Source: Oligoflexia bacterium
GTDB taxonomy: Bacteria; Bdellovibrionota; Bacteriovoracia; Bacteriovoracales; Bacteriovoracaceae
DNA length: 32,522 nucleotides
Direction of reading: 5' to 3'
NCBI GenBank assembly: GCA_024229115.1
Contig: JAAEST010000051.1
Span: forward strand, 1-32,522
The notes under the pieces were generated by a model, which saw only the letters and a list, made by a program, of their open reading frames with translations, was not told where the DNA came from and ran no database searches. Of this stretch, positions 8,445 through 16,587 are shown piece by piece (the stretch's first letter is position 1; each line of letters opens with the position of its first letter). Made by a program: the position numbers and the translations under genes.

Positions 8445-9083
8445 ATGAAATTATTATCTTTTTTATTACTTATGATTTCAACAAGTGTACTAGGTGCACA
8501 GACGGCTACTTACCAAGTGACGATTACTTCTAATTGGAATGTAGACTCACACTTAGGTTTACCTGGGCCGGCACACTTTTCACCAGTTGTAGCTGTCAGC
8601 CACAATTCGAGCTATTCAGTTTTTCCTATTGGGCAAACAGCAACGAGAGGTTTTGAAAGAGTTGCTGAACTCGGAGATTCATCAATTCTTGTTCGCGAAA
8701 TCAAAAGAGCGAAGAAGAAGGGAATGGTTGGAAACTATGTAGTAACAGAAAATCAATTTGTAAGAGAGCAAGTGAGCCAAACTTTTGAAGTGACGGTTTC
8801 AAAGAAGCACCCTTACCTATCTTTCGTTTCGATGATTGCCCCTTCACCTGACTGGGTTATTGGTCTTCCTTCGACAAAACTATTCTCAAAGAAGAATGGA
8901 TTTACAGAAGAAACAATTACTCTTGATCTCTTTGCTTATGATGCAGGGACTGAAGAAGGTGACTTTGGTGGAAACTTTACATTAAATAACGAACCAACAA
9001 ACCCACTTGAAAGTTTATCTAAACTCACTGGCAGAGGCTTTAACGATAAATTTGCTACACTTTTAATTGAGCGATTAGATTAA
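8445..9083 (+). CDS. Secreted spondin-N domain protein
   Basis: 212 aa, start ATG at 8445 with AGAGGAG upstream, 16 bases after the preceding gene, so probably cotranscribed. A signal peptide (MKLLSFLLLMISTSVLGA) precedes a near full-length spondin_N domain: TYQVTITSNWN at the front, then AHFSPVVAVSHNSSYS, FVSMIAPSPDWVIGL, and LDLFAYDAGTEEGD. In bacteria these domains occur in exported proteins of unknown function; in animals they bind glycans and metal. It is probably periplasmic or surface-associated. A terminator follows. Confidence 0.88.
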   Translation: MKLLSFLLLMISTSVLGAQTATYQVTITSNWNVDSHLGLPGPAHFSPVVAVSHNSSYSVFPIGQTATRGFERVAELGDSSILVREIKRAKKKGMVGNYVVTENQFVREQVSQTFEVTVSKKHPYLSFVSMIAPSPDWVIGLPSTKLFSKKNGFTEETITLDLFAYDAGTEEGDFGGNFTLNNEPTNPLESLSKLTGRGFNDKFATLLIERLD

Positions 9084-9095
9084 CTATTCATCTAA

Positions 9096-9124
9096 GCCCA
9101 CTGAATAGTGGGCATTTCTTTTTT
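9096..9124 (+). terminator. Rho-independent terminator after the spondin-N gene
   Basis: A perfect 7-bp stem GCCCACT/AGTGGGC with loop GAAT (9096-9113) is followed by ATTTCTTTTTT. The T-run is on the plus strand only, so it serves the bicupin/spondin transcript. Confidence 0.85.
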
Positions 9125-10109
9125 AAGAGTATCTTATAAGAAGTTCAGAGTCTGAAAGCTTATTCAGTTCAAGTAACTCACTATAAGCTTCTTTTAGCCC
9201 TAGGACTTCACCAAAAGCTGGCTCTGTCTTCATCCCTTGAAGTTTTAACTCTTTCACTTTCTCTATAAAATCATTCCCTAAAAGTTTTAAAAGCCTCGCT
9301 TCAATTAAATAGTGTTGATTCGCCTGCTGCTTGAAAACTACTTTCTCTTGAGCAAAGAGTTCTACAGGAAGAGACTGATAATTGAAATTTATTACACTTG
9401 AGCGAAGACCTTGATGCTCAGAGTGAGTTAGTTGATAACCTTCATAAGATTGAAAGAGAACGTGCGCCTTCTTTTCAAAGCTTTCCAAGTCATTTGTTTG
9501 AAAGAGAATATCGAGATCGGACTGAGGGGTTTGAATATTGAGAGGGAGTGTCCCTGAGATGGTAGGAGAGTACTCCTTAAGTTGTGAAAGAATCTGACTC
9601 TCATTTAAAAAGGCCATCACTAATTCATTCTTTTCAATATTAATTACTTGCTCAAGAGATTGGTGATGAAACTTAATCGCACAGTCATCAAATTCAATCT
9701 CTAATTCAGGATTAAGATCCTTACTCATCCCCTTAGTACCCAATTGAAGATGCTGATACTTTTCTTGTAACACTGAAAAAGGCTCATCAATTACCACTTC
9801 AATATGCTCAAAACCTTCTACCGTTTCCTTATTTGGCTTGGGAGCTGGTACTTCAACAAGGTCAATCACCCAATTCTTATAGTGAATGGCTTTTTCAAGT
9901 TTATAAGTGGCGATTAAGCGACCATTTACTTCACTTTCAATCAAGCATCTACCAAGTCCTTCAAAGAGTTTCTTAGATAGCTCATAATTTTCTTGAGAGG
10001 AAGTTCGATAGCAAAGATGATCGATCTCCCAATGACCAATTTCAACTTGGTTCTGATTTAAATGAGTAAAGATTTTATCAAGGAATTCGTGAGCTTGTTT
10101 TTCAATCAT
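9123..10109 (-). CDS. Fusion of a YecM-like (VOC-fold) domain and a DUF4269 nucleotidyltransferase-like domain
   Basis: 328 aa. The first ~180 residues match the YecM family, a glyoxalase/VOC-fold group: IDHLCYRTSS, VNGRLIATYKL, VDLVEVPAPKP-like (VIDLVEVPAPKP), GFEHIEVVI. The second half matches DUF4269: SGTLPLNIQTPQSDLDIL, LPVELFAQ, IEARLLKLLG, GMKTEPAFGEVLGL. The SDLDIL segment looks like the paired acidic residues of a minimal nucleotidyltransferase. Each domain normally exists alone, so this is a two-domain fusion with no known reaction. It lies three bases after the DUF1330 gene and is probably coexpressed with it. Confidence 0.75.
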   Translation of the reverse strand: MIEKQAHEFLDKIFTHLNQNQVEIGHWEIDHLCYRTSSQENYELSKKLFEGLGRCLIESEVNGRLIATYKLEKAIHYKNWVIDLVEVPAPKPNKETVEGFEHIEVVIDEPFSVLQEKYQHLQLGTKGMSKDLNPELEIEFDDCAIKFHHQSLEQVINIEKNELVMAFLNESQILSQLKEYSPTISGTLPLNIQTPQSDLDILFQTNDLESFEKKAHVLFQSYEGYQLTHSEHQGLRSSVINFNYQSLPVELFAQEKVVFKQQANQHYLIEARLLKLLGNDFIEKVKELKLQGMKTEPAFGEVLGLKEAYSELLELNKLSDSELLIRYS

Positions 10110-10112
10110 AGA

Positions 10113-10412
10113 CTACTTTCTATCATAAGTCGCGATGATTGTCGTATCGGCCACCGACTTTTCAAAATAGCTCTTCTTAAATTCCTTATACTCAGGATTG
10201 GTAAAAAATGAATTCATAACTTCTTCACTAGGGAAGTAAATGGTGAAAACACGATTGATATCATGCTCACTGTCATTGATGAGAGTTTGGGCGATCTTGA
10301 AATCGTAGCCAAACCCTCCGCCGCAGTCTTTCAAAAGAGGTGTCATTCCTGCACGATACTTTGAGTAGTCATCATCATTGGTCACATTTAATCCAACAAG
10401 CATTTCAATCAT
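10113..10412 (-). CDS. DUF1330 / dimeric alpha-beta barrel protein
   Basis: 99 aa with the pattern of DUF1330-like ferredoxin-fold dimeric proteins: MLVGLNVTNDDDYSKYRAGM, a central GGGFGYDF, FTIYFPSEEVMNSFF and NPEYKEFKK. Members are small cytoplasmic proteins, sometimes monooxygenase-like, usually of unknown reaction. It is the first gene of a two-gene minus-strand operon with the YecM-DUF4269 fusion and is divergent from the PEBP gene. Confidence 0.75.
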   Translation of the reverse strand: MIEMLVGLNVTNDDDYSKYRAGMTPLLKDCGGGFGYDFKIAQTLINDSEHDINRVFTIYFPSEEVMNSFFTNPEYKEFKKSYFEKSVADTTIIATYDRK

Positions 10413-10440
10413 TTTATGCTCCTTTATTCAATTGTACTCA

Positions 10441-10468
10441 TTGCAAATGACATTGTTTAGAGTAAAAT
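10441..10468 (+). promoter_or_regulatory. Possible promoter of the PEBP-family gene
   Basis: TTGCAA (10441-10446) and TAAAAT (10463-10468) are separated by 16 bases, about 32 bases upstream of the start codon. Found by consensus matching only, in an AT-rich stretch. Confidence 0.35.
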
Positions 10469-10500
10469 ATTTTAAAAATTTAGATAATAAGGACTTAAAT

Positions 10501-11133
10501 ATGAAAATTGAAAGTGCAGTATCAAACGGTGAACCAATTGATACTAAGTATGCTTTTGGAAAATATAATAAAGACTCTCACGTAGAGTTATCATCAAATA
10601 TCAATCCAGAAATCTCTTGGAGTGATTTTCCAGCAGAAACAAAATCATTTGCCCTTGTATGTGTAGATATCGATGTTCCAACAAAACCAGATGATGTTAA
10701 CCAAGAAGGTAAAACTGTTCCATACGATCTTCCTCGTGCCGATTTCTATCACTGGGTACTGGCCAACATTCCTGCTAATGTAACTAAGATTGCTGAAGGA
10801 TCAGACAGTTCTGAAATCACAGCGAAGGGAAAAGATCACAAAGTCACAAGCGAAGGTATTGCTAACGGAATGAACAACTATACTCAATGGTTTGAAGGTG
10901 ATGCTGATATGGGCGGACAATACTTTGGCTACGATGGGCCTTGTCCTCCATGGAATGATGAAAGAATCCACCGTTACTACTTCCGCGTTTACGCCCTTAA
11001 TACAGACTCAATCGCTGTCGATAACACTCTCACTGGCGACAAGCTTGTGGAACTCATTAAGCCACATGTCATTGATTCAGCTGAAGTGATGGGAACGTAT
11101 CACATCTATCCTGATGCGAAGCCAGCGAACTAG
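10501..11133 (+). CDS. YbhB/YbcL (PEBP, Raf-kinase-inhibitor-like) family protein
   Basis: 210 aa from the ATG at 10501, with AAGGA eight bases upstream. The PEBP fold is recognisable from SNINPEISWSDFPAETKSFA, the D-V-D-P-like strand CVDIDVPTKP, FYHWVLANIP, GYDGPCPPWND and HRYYFRVYAL. These are the conserved ligand-pocket and core segments of bacterial YbhB/YbcL proteins. No signal peptide is visible, so it is probably cytoplasmic. Its role is unknown in most bacteria. Its stop overlaps the convergent membrane-protein gene by four bases. Confidence 0.88.
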   Translation: MKIESAVSNGEPIDTKYAFGKYNKDSHVELSSNINPEISWSDFPAETKSFALVCVDIDVPTKPDDVNQEGKTVPYDLPRADFYHWVLANIPANVTKIAEGSDSSEITAKGKDHKVTSEGIANGMNNYTQWFEGDADMGGQYFGYDGPCPPWNDERIHRYYFRVYALNTDSIAVDNTLTGDKLVELIKPHVIDSAEVMGTYHIYPDAKPAN

Positions 11134-11687
11134 TTCTTGGGTTTATAGATATCATCAGTTTGATAGGTAGAATGGAAATCTCTATTGTTTAATCTAATTT
11201 TTTCTAAATGAGTGCCTTCTGTAAGTTTCAAATCTGTTTTTGCGAGCAGTAGGTTTCTGATTTTGTTAACATTATCAATACCTATTGGAATAAAAGAATT
11301 TATATAATTTAGATAAGTTCCTTCTTCATCTCGGTATCCGATGTTTATGTACCCAAATAAATCTTCCTGATCATATCCTAATCCAAGTGATAGACTATGA
11401 ATCTTGTCATAGTTTGAGTAAAGGCCTCTTTCTTTTTTCCAATATTTTTTATCTGGAAAATAAATTTTACTTTCATAAAATACTATTTTATCACCTCTAA
11501 ATTTAAGATAATACGCCCTTCCAAATACAAAAAATGGAATAGCAACTATCCATCCATATGTACCAAAAATTGACCCGTAAAAAATTGTAAAAAAAGCTGA
11601 AACTACAACTAAGGCTGTTATTGTTTTTATATCTACTAAGATTCTTGGATATAATTCTACAGTTAATAATACTTTTTCTTCATCCAT
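11130..11687 (-). CDS. Membrane protein with two N-terminal helices and a cytoplasmic PH-like tail
   Basis: 185 aa from the ATG at 11687, with AAAGG upstream. A longer in-frame start exists at 11723 but has no better signal. Two hydrophobic segments lie near residues 20-65 (ITALVVVSAFFTIFYGSIF and GWIVAIPFFVFG). They are followed by a soluble beta-rich part, YYLKFRGDKIVFYESKIYF, that resembles bacterial PH-like membrane proteins. No function is recognised. It overlaps the upstream small membrane protein gene by eight bases, so the two are likely translated together. Confidence 0.6.
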   Translation of the reverse strand: MDEEKVLLTVELYPRILVDIKTITALVVVSAFFTIFYGSIFGTYGWIVAIPFFVFGRAYYLKFRGDKIVFYESKIYFPDKKYWKKERGLYSNYDKIHSLSLGLGYDQEDLFGYINIGYRDEEGTYLNYINSFIPIGIDNVNKIRNLLLAKTDLKLTEGTHLEKIRLNNRDFHSTYQTDDIYKPKN

Positions 11688-11982
11688 GACGAACCTTTCG
11701 TTGATAAATGTAATAAATACCAATTATGAATGTTAATGGAATTAGGCAAAATCCATATATCTCATAAAATGTTTCCATTCCTTTCATAAATCCATCTGTA
11801 GTTCCTACTCCCTTATTGCGACTACAACTTTCACAAAATGTACCAATGGCTAATTCAAAAACTATAACTAATATTAAATGAAGTCCCATATAGATCGGTC
11901 GGAACTTACTTCTAGTAAGAAATAAAGATGCAAAGAATAGTATGACAATTATTCTTAATGTAAATTCATTCATTATAATCAT
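11680..11982 (-). CDS. Small three-helix membrane protein, unknown function
   Basis: 100 aa, largely hydrophobic, with likely transmembrane segments near LRIIVILFFASLFL, MGLHLILVIVFELAIGTF and GFCLIPLTFIIGIYYI. A CESCSR motif in the middle could be a small metal or disulfide site. The upstream ribosome binding site is weak, and a second ATG three codons in is equally plausible. It is followed by the overlapping PH-like membrane gene. No family is recognised. Confidence 0.55.
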   Translation of the reverse strand: MIIMNEFTLRIIVILFFASLFLTRSKFRPIYMGLHLILVIVFELAIGTFCESCSRNKGVGTTDGFMKGMETFYEIYGFCLIPLTFIIGIYYIYQRKVRHG

Positions 11983-12042
11983 TATATTCTAAAATTCGTT
12001 TATAATGTTAAAATATTTAAATATGAATAAGCTTGTGAGATT

Positions 12043-12495
12043 ATGAAGACGATTTTGAGATATATTGTGTTTTTACTTTTTCTGTTAGGATGTAATTCTG
12101 ATGAAAAAAAGTTCTTATTACAACACCCTGAAATTGAATTTGTGAGAAAATCTTGTAGAGAAGGTAATATTGTTAATTGTCACGCAGTTGGAAGCTTCGC
12201 CCTAAAAAATGAAGAATATAAAATTGCGAGAAGATATTTCGGTTTATCCTGCAAAGAGAAAAATCGTTTTTCTTGTTATGAGCTTGGGATGATCGCAAAA
12301 AATATAGATAAGAACGAAACCAGTCAAATAAACTACTTTCACAAATCATGTATCTACCATCATGGTGAGGGATGCCGAGAGTTGTCTGTGCTTTACGGAA
12401 GACTCGGAAATAAAGAGAAAGAACTAGAATACAAAAAGAAAGAATGTATTTTAGTTGGAACTCTTAATTGTGGAATACTTTCGCCAACCTTTTAA
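12043..12495 (+). CDS. Sel1-like-repeat, cysteine-rich lipoprotein
   Basis: 150 aa. The lipobox FLLFLLGC places the acylated Cys at residue 17, so the mature protein is a lipoprotein. The rest is short helix pairs with the spacing of Sel1/Hcp-like repeats: SCREGNIVNCHAVG, SCKEKNRFSCYELG, SCIYHHGEGCRELS and ECILVGTLNCGIL. Each repeat carries two cysteines likely to form a disulfide, as in Helicobacter cysteine-rich proteins. Such proteins act as protein-interaction scaffolds outside the cytoplasm. It is followed 12 bases later by another lipoprotein gene. Confidence 0.7.
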   Translation: MKTILRYIVFLLFLLGCNSDEKKFLLQHPEIEFVRKSCREGNIVNCHAVGSFALKNEEYKIARRYFGLSCKEKNRFSCYELGMIAKNIDKNETSQINYFHKSCIYHHGEGCRELSVLYGRLGNKEKELEYKKKECILVGTLNCGILSPTF

Positions 12496-12507
12496 ATAAA
12501 CTGGGTT

Positions 12508-13509
12508 ATGAGAATAATTATAATACTGCTATTAATTTCTTTGTTAAGTACTAGTTGTCGAACTCTTGGTGGTTTAGGAGGATTTCCTTCAGGTTTTGGA
12601 GGTGGAGGTACAAAGAGAAAGAGTTATGCAAAACGGATTGTCTATCTGGCAGGATTTGTGACTTATGCGAAATCAATAGATGAGTTGGTAAATTGTAAAT
12701 TTGTGAAAGAGGTTTCATCTATTGGTGGTGGGGGAGCTGCAGGGCAAAGCCAAGCTAAAGATGACCTGAGTGCTGAAGCGACAAGATTGGGGGCAGACAC
12801 AATTTTAATTACAAAAGATGAAGGATGGGGAGCAAGTAAAACCTCCTTAAGAGGTAAGGCCTATAGGTGTGATAGGAATGAAAAGCGACCTGAATTGATA
12901 TTCTCTAATGCCAAAAACCTTCATCGAAACTCTGATTTTTCTGCTTTTGCTGGATCTTATTTAACGAGGCATGGAATCTTACGGGAGTTAGGAGAGACAG
13001 GCCCAACTATAGGTTTATTGTTTGCTGATTACTCTGGGAGATTGACTAGTTCAATTAATAAGCATGGCTTCTTTGGCATGTGGACGATGGATCACTTTTG
13101 GAAAACTAATAGCAAGCTACTTAAGCCAAAGTTTATCAACGAAAACTTTACTAACTATATGTTTGGCGGTGGGTACGCATTTCGGCATGTCTTTAATGAA
13201 AAATTTCAATTTAGTTATAAGGGGGGATTTGCTCTAAATTTCATTGAAATAGATACATTTGGACCAGGTGATGCCCAAATGGATGAAGAATACTCTGATG
13301 TAACAATATCAACAATTCATAGAATCTCAGCAGACTATCTTTTAATAAAAAAAAGAAATCCTGTTTTGGACAAGCAGGTTCGTATTGGTCCAAGTTTATT
13401 CTACTACTTTGCACCTGACCCAATAGGTAAATTCAGCAATGATGAGAAAAACCAGAGAACAGGTGGAAGTTTAGCTTGGTCTATAGACATCATTTGGGAG
13501 AACTATTAA
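12508..13509 (+). CDS. Lipoprotein with a DUF4156-like N-terminus and a beta-rich C-terminus
   Basis: 333 aa. The lipobox LLSTSC puts the lipidated Cys near residue 17, and a glycine-rich linker follows. Residues ~60-110 (NCKFVKEVSS, then DDLSAEATRLGADTILI) resemble the DUF4156/YbjQ-like small lipoproteins, in which a CxFxxEV and a downstream GA-containing strand are conserved. The remainder (FGGGYAFRHVFNEKFQFSYKG, SLFYYFAPDP) alternates polar and hydrophobic residues, like an outer-membrane beta-barrel or a periplasmic beta-domain. No function is recognised. It sits in a three-gene plus-strand run encoding exported proteins. Confidence 0.6.
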   Translation: MRIIIILLLISLLSTSCRTLGGLGGFPSGFGGGGTKRKSYAKRIVYLAGFVTYAKSIDELVNCKFVKEVSSIGGGGAAGQSQAKDDLSAEATRLGADTILITKDEGWGASKTSLRGKAYRCDRNEKRPELIFSNAKNLHRNSDFSAFAGSYLTRHGILRELGETGPTIGLLFADYSGRLTSSINKHGFFGMWTMDHFWKTNSKLLKPKFINENFTNYMFGGGYAFRHVFNEKFQFSYKGGFALNFIEIDTFGPGDAQMDEEYSDVTISTIHRISADYLLIKKRNPVLDKQVRIGPSLFYYFAPDPIGKFSNDEKNQRTGGSLAWSIDIIWENY

Positions 13510-13513
13510 AGAT

Positions 13514-14602
13514 ATGAAACAAGTCATTAAAATAATCATATTCTTTTTTCTTATAGTCACTTCTTTGTATGGATTCTCTCCATGTGTACCTAGTTATGAC
13601 AATTTTTTTAATTATAAGATCGAATTGCAAACGAAACACACATTCATTTCTAAAAATAAAGAAATAAATGAAATTAAATTAAAAAATGATGACGTATTGT
13701 TCTTCATCTCATCAATTGAAGATGAAAAAATATGGAGAAAGTTTATAAAAAAAGGCTATTTTCCGACCTATAAAATAGGCTCAGAAAGTGCTCGTAAATT
13801 TTCACGTCTCCAGGGGGGATGGAGAACATTCTGGCCAGTATATGATTTAAATCAAAATCATAGTAAAGGTGTTAATTTTTGGAGTTGTGATAATTTTAAA
13901 ATGATAAGCTCCAATAAGAATGATAAAGGAGAAGTTTCTAAAATCTGTGATGCATACTTTTATTACAATGATGAAATTAAAAAAATAAGAATTCAGGAAG
14001 ATATTCTTAATAAACCTGATCAAAAAAATAGCTTCAAGTTAATAGATAGTAGTGAAGGATTAATTAAAATTAGACCTCATAAACGAGTTTATAATCACAA
14101 TGACCAATTCTTACTGTATTCAGATTTAAATGAGGAAATAGTTTTTTTTGAACGATTTGAAGAAATTCGTCTTATTGAGGATTTAGGTAGTGGATATTTT
14201 CCATTGAGAATATTACATGGAGATAAAGTTTATAATTGTAGTAGTTGGAGGAGTGGTTGTATTGAAAATAAATTACTTCCTCTTTTTTTACATGAATACA
14301 TAGAAGAAAACTTCTCTTGGTCTGGAAATTTTGCAAAATTTAAAATGGGCCCACAGATACCTAAAGATATAGTTGTCCCGAAAGATATTAAAATTAGTAT
14401 CCCCATAATATATAATGGAGAAAAATCAGAGATTCAAGCTCTAGTGAAGTGGTCTATTAATAATAACTTCCAAGAAAACTTAAGTAATCACCCATGCGAA
14501 GATGATCATCTCATAGAAGGGACAGGACTAAATTCAAAAATATTATTATTAGCTTTCTTTTTATTTCTATTCTTCTTAATAAGAAAAAAGATAACTAAAT
14601 AG
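13514..14602 (+). CDS. Exported protein with a C-terminal membrane anchor, unknown function
   Basis: 362 aa starting four bases after the preceding stop. The N-terminal signal (KIIIFFFLIVTSLYGFS) exports it. The large middle domain is lysine- and asparagine-rich with scattered cysteines (WSCDNF, SKICDAYF, YNCSSWRSGC). The C-terminus is one hydrophobic helix, ILLLAFFLFLFFLI, followed by RKKITK. That is the shape of a stop-transfer anchor or of a sortase-like sorting tail, although no recognised sorting motif precedes it. The main domain would face the periplasm. No family is recognised. Confidence 0.55.
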   Translation: MKQVIKIIIFFFLIVTSLYGFSPCVPSYDNFFNYKIELQTKHTFISKNKEINEIKLKNDDVLFFISSIEDEKIWRKFIKKGYFPTYKIGSESARKFSRLQGGWRTFWPVYDLNQNHSKGVNFWSCDNFKMISSNKNDKGEVSKICDAYFYYNDEIKKIRIQEDILNKPDQKNSFKLIDSSEGLIKIRPHKRVYNHNDQFLLYSDLNEEIVFFERFEEIRLIEDLGSGYFPLRILHGDKVYNCSSWRSGCIENKLLPLFLHEYIEENFSWSGNFAKFKMGPQIPKDIVVPKDIKISIPIIYNGEKSEIQALVKWSINNNFQENLSNHPCEDDHLIEGTGLNSKILLLAFFLFLFFLIRKKITK

Positions 14603-14635
14603 GATATATGGTGTTACTTTAGAACCACTTGTTTA

Positions 14636-15499
14636 TTAAGTTAAATGATCTGCCAGTTCTTCTACTTTTACTTTCACGTTTTCTAGTTTTAACCCAGAGT
14701 TTTGAAGTTTACTGTTATTCATAAACCAGTCTTGGTCGATTCCATAGGGAGAGAAATTATCGTCAGTACTCTCTTTTGCTATCTTGATTTCTTTGCCTAT
14801 TTTAGAAGAGAGAATTTGAATAAATTCTTTAATCGCAATTGAGTCTGAATTACAGCAATTAACAGGGCCAGTGACTTTGTTAATTCCTAGATGGTAGAGA
14901 GACTTTGCAGCGTCTTCTGAAGATATAAATGAAATTTTAGCATCCAAGTTTTTAAAAAAGACTTCGTTGCCACTTTTAATCTTATCAATATGAAACTGGA
15001 ATCTCTTAGTATAATCATCCGGACCTATTACAATAGGAAATCGTACATAAGTAGTAGAAAAACCTGCATACTTTTCAAATGCACATTCAGCTTGTCTTTT
15101 AGCCTCAGCATAATCCTTTCGCCAATCAACCTTTTCTTTAAATTGATGATTAGAAGGATTGAAAGTGTCTTCTGAAATATCACTTCCAGCTTCATAGACT
15201 GATTGAGAAGAAGTATGAATGTAGTGTTTAACTTTTCCTTCGAATATTTCACAAGCACTTTCAGCAGTTTCATAGTCGTAGCATACTTGGTCGTAAACAA
15301 TATCCCAATCGGTATTAGAAAGTGCTTCTTCCATTGCCTTCTTATCTAGACGGTCACACTTTATGCGATTAACTTTGTCACCAAAACCATCAGGCTTACT
15401 TTGTCTGTTGAGTAAAGTGACCTCATGATTCTCTTTTATCAGTAACTCAACCAATCTCTTCCCAAAATATAAATTACCACCGATGACTAATATCTTCAT
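14636..15499 (-). CDS. NAD-dependent epimerase/dehydratase family protein
   Basis: 287 aa from the ATG at 15499 (GGA five bases upstream). An ATG-less 12-codon extension upstream is unlikely. The Rossmann start MKILVIGGNLYFGKRL has the GGxxxxG dinucleotide-binding pattern. The extended-SDR active site is partly changed: a Ser-rich HTSSQSVYE supplies the catalytic Ser/Tyr region, with DYAEAKRQAE giving YxxxK. It probably acts on a nucleotide sugar or flavonoid-like substrate using NAD(P). It stands at the edge of the backbone, just before the mobile region. Confidence 0.82.
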   Translation of the reverse strand: MKILVIGGNLYFGKRLVELLIKENHEVTLLNRQSKPDGFGDKVNRIKCDRLDKKAMEEALSNTDWDIVYDQVCYDYETAESACEIFEGKVKHYIHTSSQSVYEAGSDISEDTFNPSNHQFKEKVDWRKDYAEAKRQAECAFEKYAGFSTTYVRFPIVIGPDDYTKRFQFHIDKIKSGNEVFFKNLDAKISFISSEDAAKSLYHLGINKVTGPVNCCNSDSIAIKEFIQILSSKIGKEIKIAKESTDDNFSPYGIDQDWFMNNSKLQNSGLKLENVKVKVEELADHLT

Positions 15500-15563
15500 A
15501 ACGTTCCAAGTCCTTGTTAAACAGAAGTGTAACATTTAGAAATTATTTGGAAAAAGATATGTA

Positions 15564-15721
15564 GGGGTGGTCGACTTCGGCTCCTGCCTTCGCTGTCGTG
15601 AACCGAAAGTGAAATCATTCACTTTCTCTCACTCCAGTTCCCCACATCCTGTTGGTCAGCCGATCTCGGGCTCTTCTCGCCCGCTCTGCACATCTGTAAG
15701 GGAAAATGGGGTGGCTGACGG
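15564..15721. repeat. Structured boundary module A, flanked by direct repeats
   Basis: A 158-bp non-coding stretch bounded by GGGGTGGTCGAC (15564-15575) and GGGGTGGCTGAC (15708-15719). Inside are a perfect 9-bp hairpin GAAAGTGAA/TTCACTTTC (15605-15626), a 5-bp hairpin CGGGC/GCCCG (15667-15683), and GTCAGCC (15655-15661) complementary to GGCTGAC at the right end. It is more GC-rich than its surroundings. It lies between backbone and the decayed integrase, and its plan is like that of the module at 23.6-23.9 kb. Confidence 0.5.
15699..15721 (-). other. Candidate attachment site resembling the 3' end of tRNA-His
   Basis: Read on the minus strand, CCGTCAGCCACCCCA followed by TTTTCCC matches the end of a bacterial tRNA-His gene: acceptor strand CAGCCAC, the unusual discriminator C, then CCA. 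No tRNA body follows. This is what an integrase-generated 3' fragment looks like. Related AAATGGGG sites lie near the other two integrase genes. Confidence 0.45.
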
Positions 15722-15784
15722 AAACTTCGCAACTTATCAATATTATTGATTAATGCAGTTGCTAGGAAGCCAAAAGTCACCAAA

Positions 15785-16072
15785 CTATTTTTTGCATAGT
15801 TTCTCAGTGTCCCAACTGAACGATATAACACCTATAGAGGCATCAACTGAATCAGGTCTAAGCTTAAGTCCACATGCAAGTTCTTTTGCTTTTTTTAGTG
15901 CATCTTCTGCTAAGCCTAGAACAAATGTGTTTTCAACCTTTTGGTATTTACCGTCAACATTAGCCATGTAAACAAGCTTACCAGTGCTTGTCGGTTGTAA
16001 GTCTACAAATTTTGTTTGAGCATGAGAACCAAAACAAAATGTAGTCAAAATCACAGAAAGTAAAAGCTTCAC
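15785..16072 (-). CDS. Small secreted protein, unknown function
   Basis: 95 aa. It starts at a GTG (16072) that has AGGAG about seven bases upstream. A clear signal peptide, KLLLSVILTTFCFGSHA, precedes a ~77-residue mature domain with two cysteines (ELACGLKLRP and TEKLCKK). These could pair as a disulfide. It lies between the tRNA-like attachment site and the broken integrase, so it probably belongs to the oldest integrated element. No family is recognised. Confidence 0.65.
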   Translation of the reverse strand: MKLLLSVILTTFCFGSHAQTKFVDLQPTSTGKLVYMANVDGKYQKVENTFVLGLAEDALKKAKELACGLKLRPDSVDASIGVISFSWDTEKLCKK

Positions 16073-16116
16073 TTTTTTCTCCTAAATTTATACTTTTGCT
16101 AATTATATAAAAAATT

Positions 16117-16587
16117 CTAAAAAGAATGTAGGTGAACTAAATTGCTCTCATCTTTCAATGGTAGAGAGTAACTAATTTGATCAGTTGCTCCCTTTACATT
16201 TACTCCAGCTAATCTTAAGTATTCATCAGTTGTACTTGTCCGAGCATGATCAACAATAGACATTACTTGTGGCAAAGAAACTCCCTGAGTAAGAGCATTG
16301 GTTATAAAAGTCGCTCTCAAGTCATGAAATTTGATTTCTGTAATACCTATTTGCCTACAAAACAAACTAATAATCTTAGCTTGTTCACCATGTTTTCATT
16401 CGGATGACCTTGGAAGTACAAGATCATCGAAACTTTGGTTGTTGCCATTAAGACCAGTTAGTTTTTCTGTAAATGGGTCCTTCTGTTTCAGCATAAGTAT
16501 TTTCGAAAAGGTCTCTAATCTGGTCAAATTATTTGAAGTTTTCTGATTTTGGGTTTGTGTTTGTACAGAAGAAAACCTGAGATTCAA
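16117..16587 (-). pseudogene. Decayed tyrosine recombinase (integrase), C-terminal part only
   Basis: The C-terminal catalytic part of a phage-type integrase is readable: LVLPRSSE, then KFHDLRATFITNALTQG (HxLR box) and STTDEYLRLAGVNVKGATD with the nucleophilic Tyr. The frame is interrupted by TGA at 16396-16398. There, the two intact integrases in this window have Trp (AWKNCEAAKV and AWTNGEAGKV), so TGG mutated to TGA. The N-terminal ~300 residues, including the first catalytic Arg, are missing. It has the same orientation as the integrases at 24.0 and 30.1 kb and is the remnant of the left-most element. The upstream limit is approximate. Confidence 0.8.

Noticed and set aside
15567-15749. 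Short overlapping ORFs on both strands across boundary module A
   Set aside because: They cover hairpins and repeats, lack ribosome binding sites and do not look like protein.
15707-15780. A complete tRNA-His gene on the minus strand
   Set aside because: Only the last ~15 bases match; no T-loop, anticodon arm or D-arm follows.
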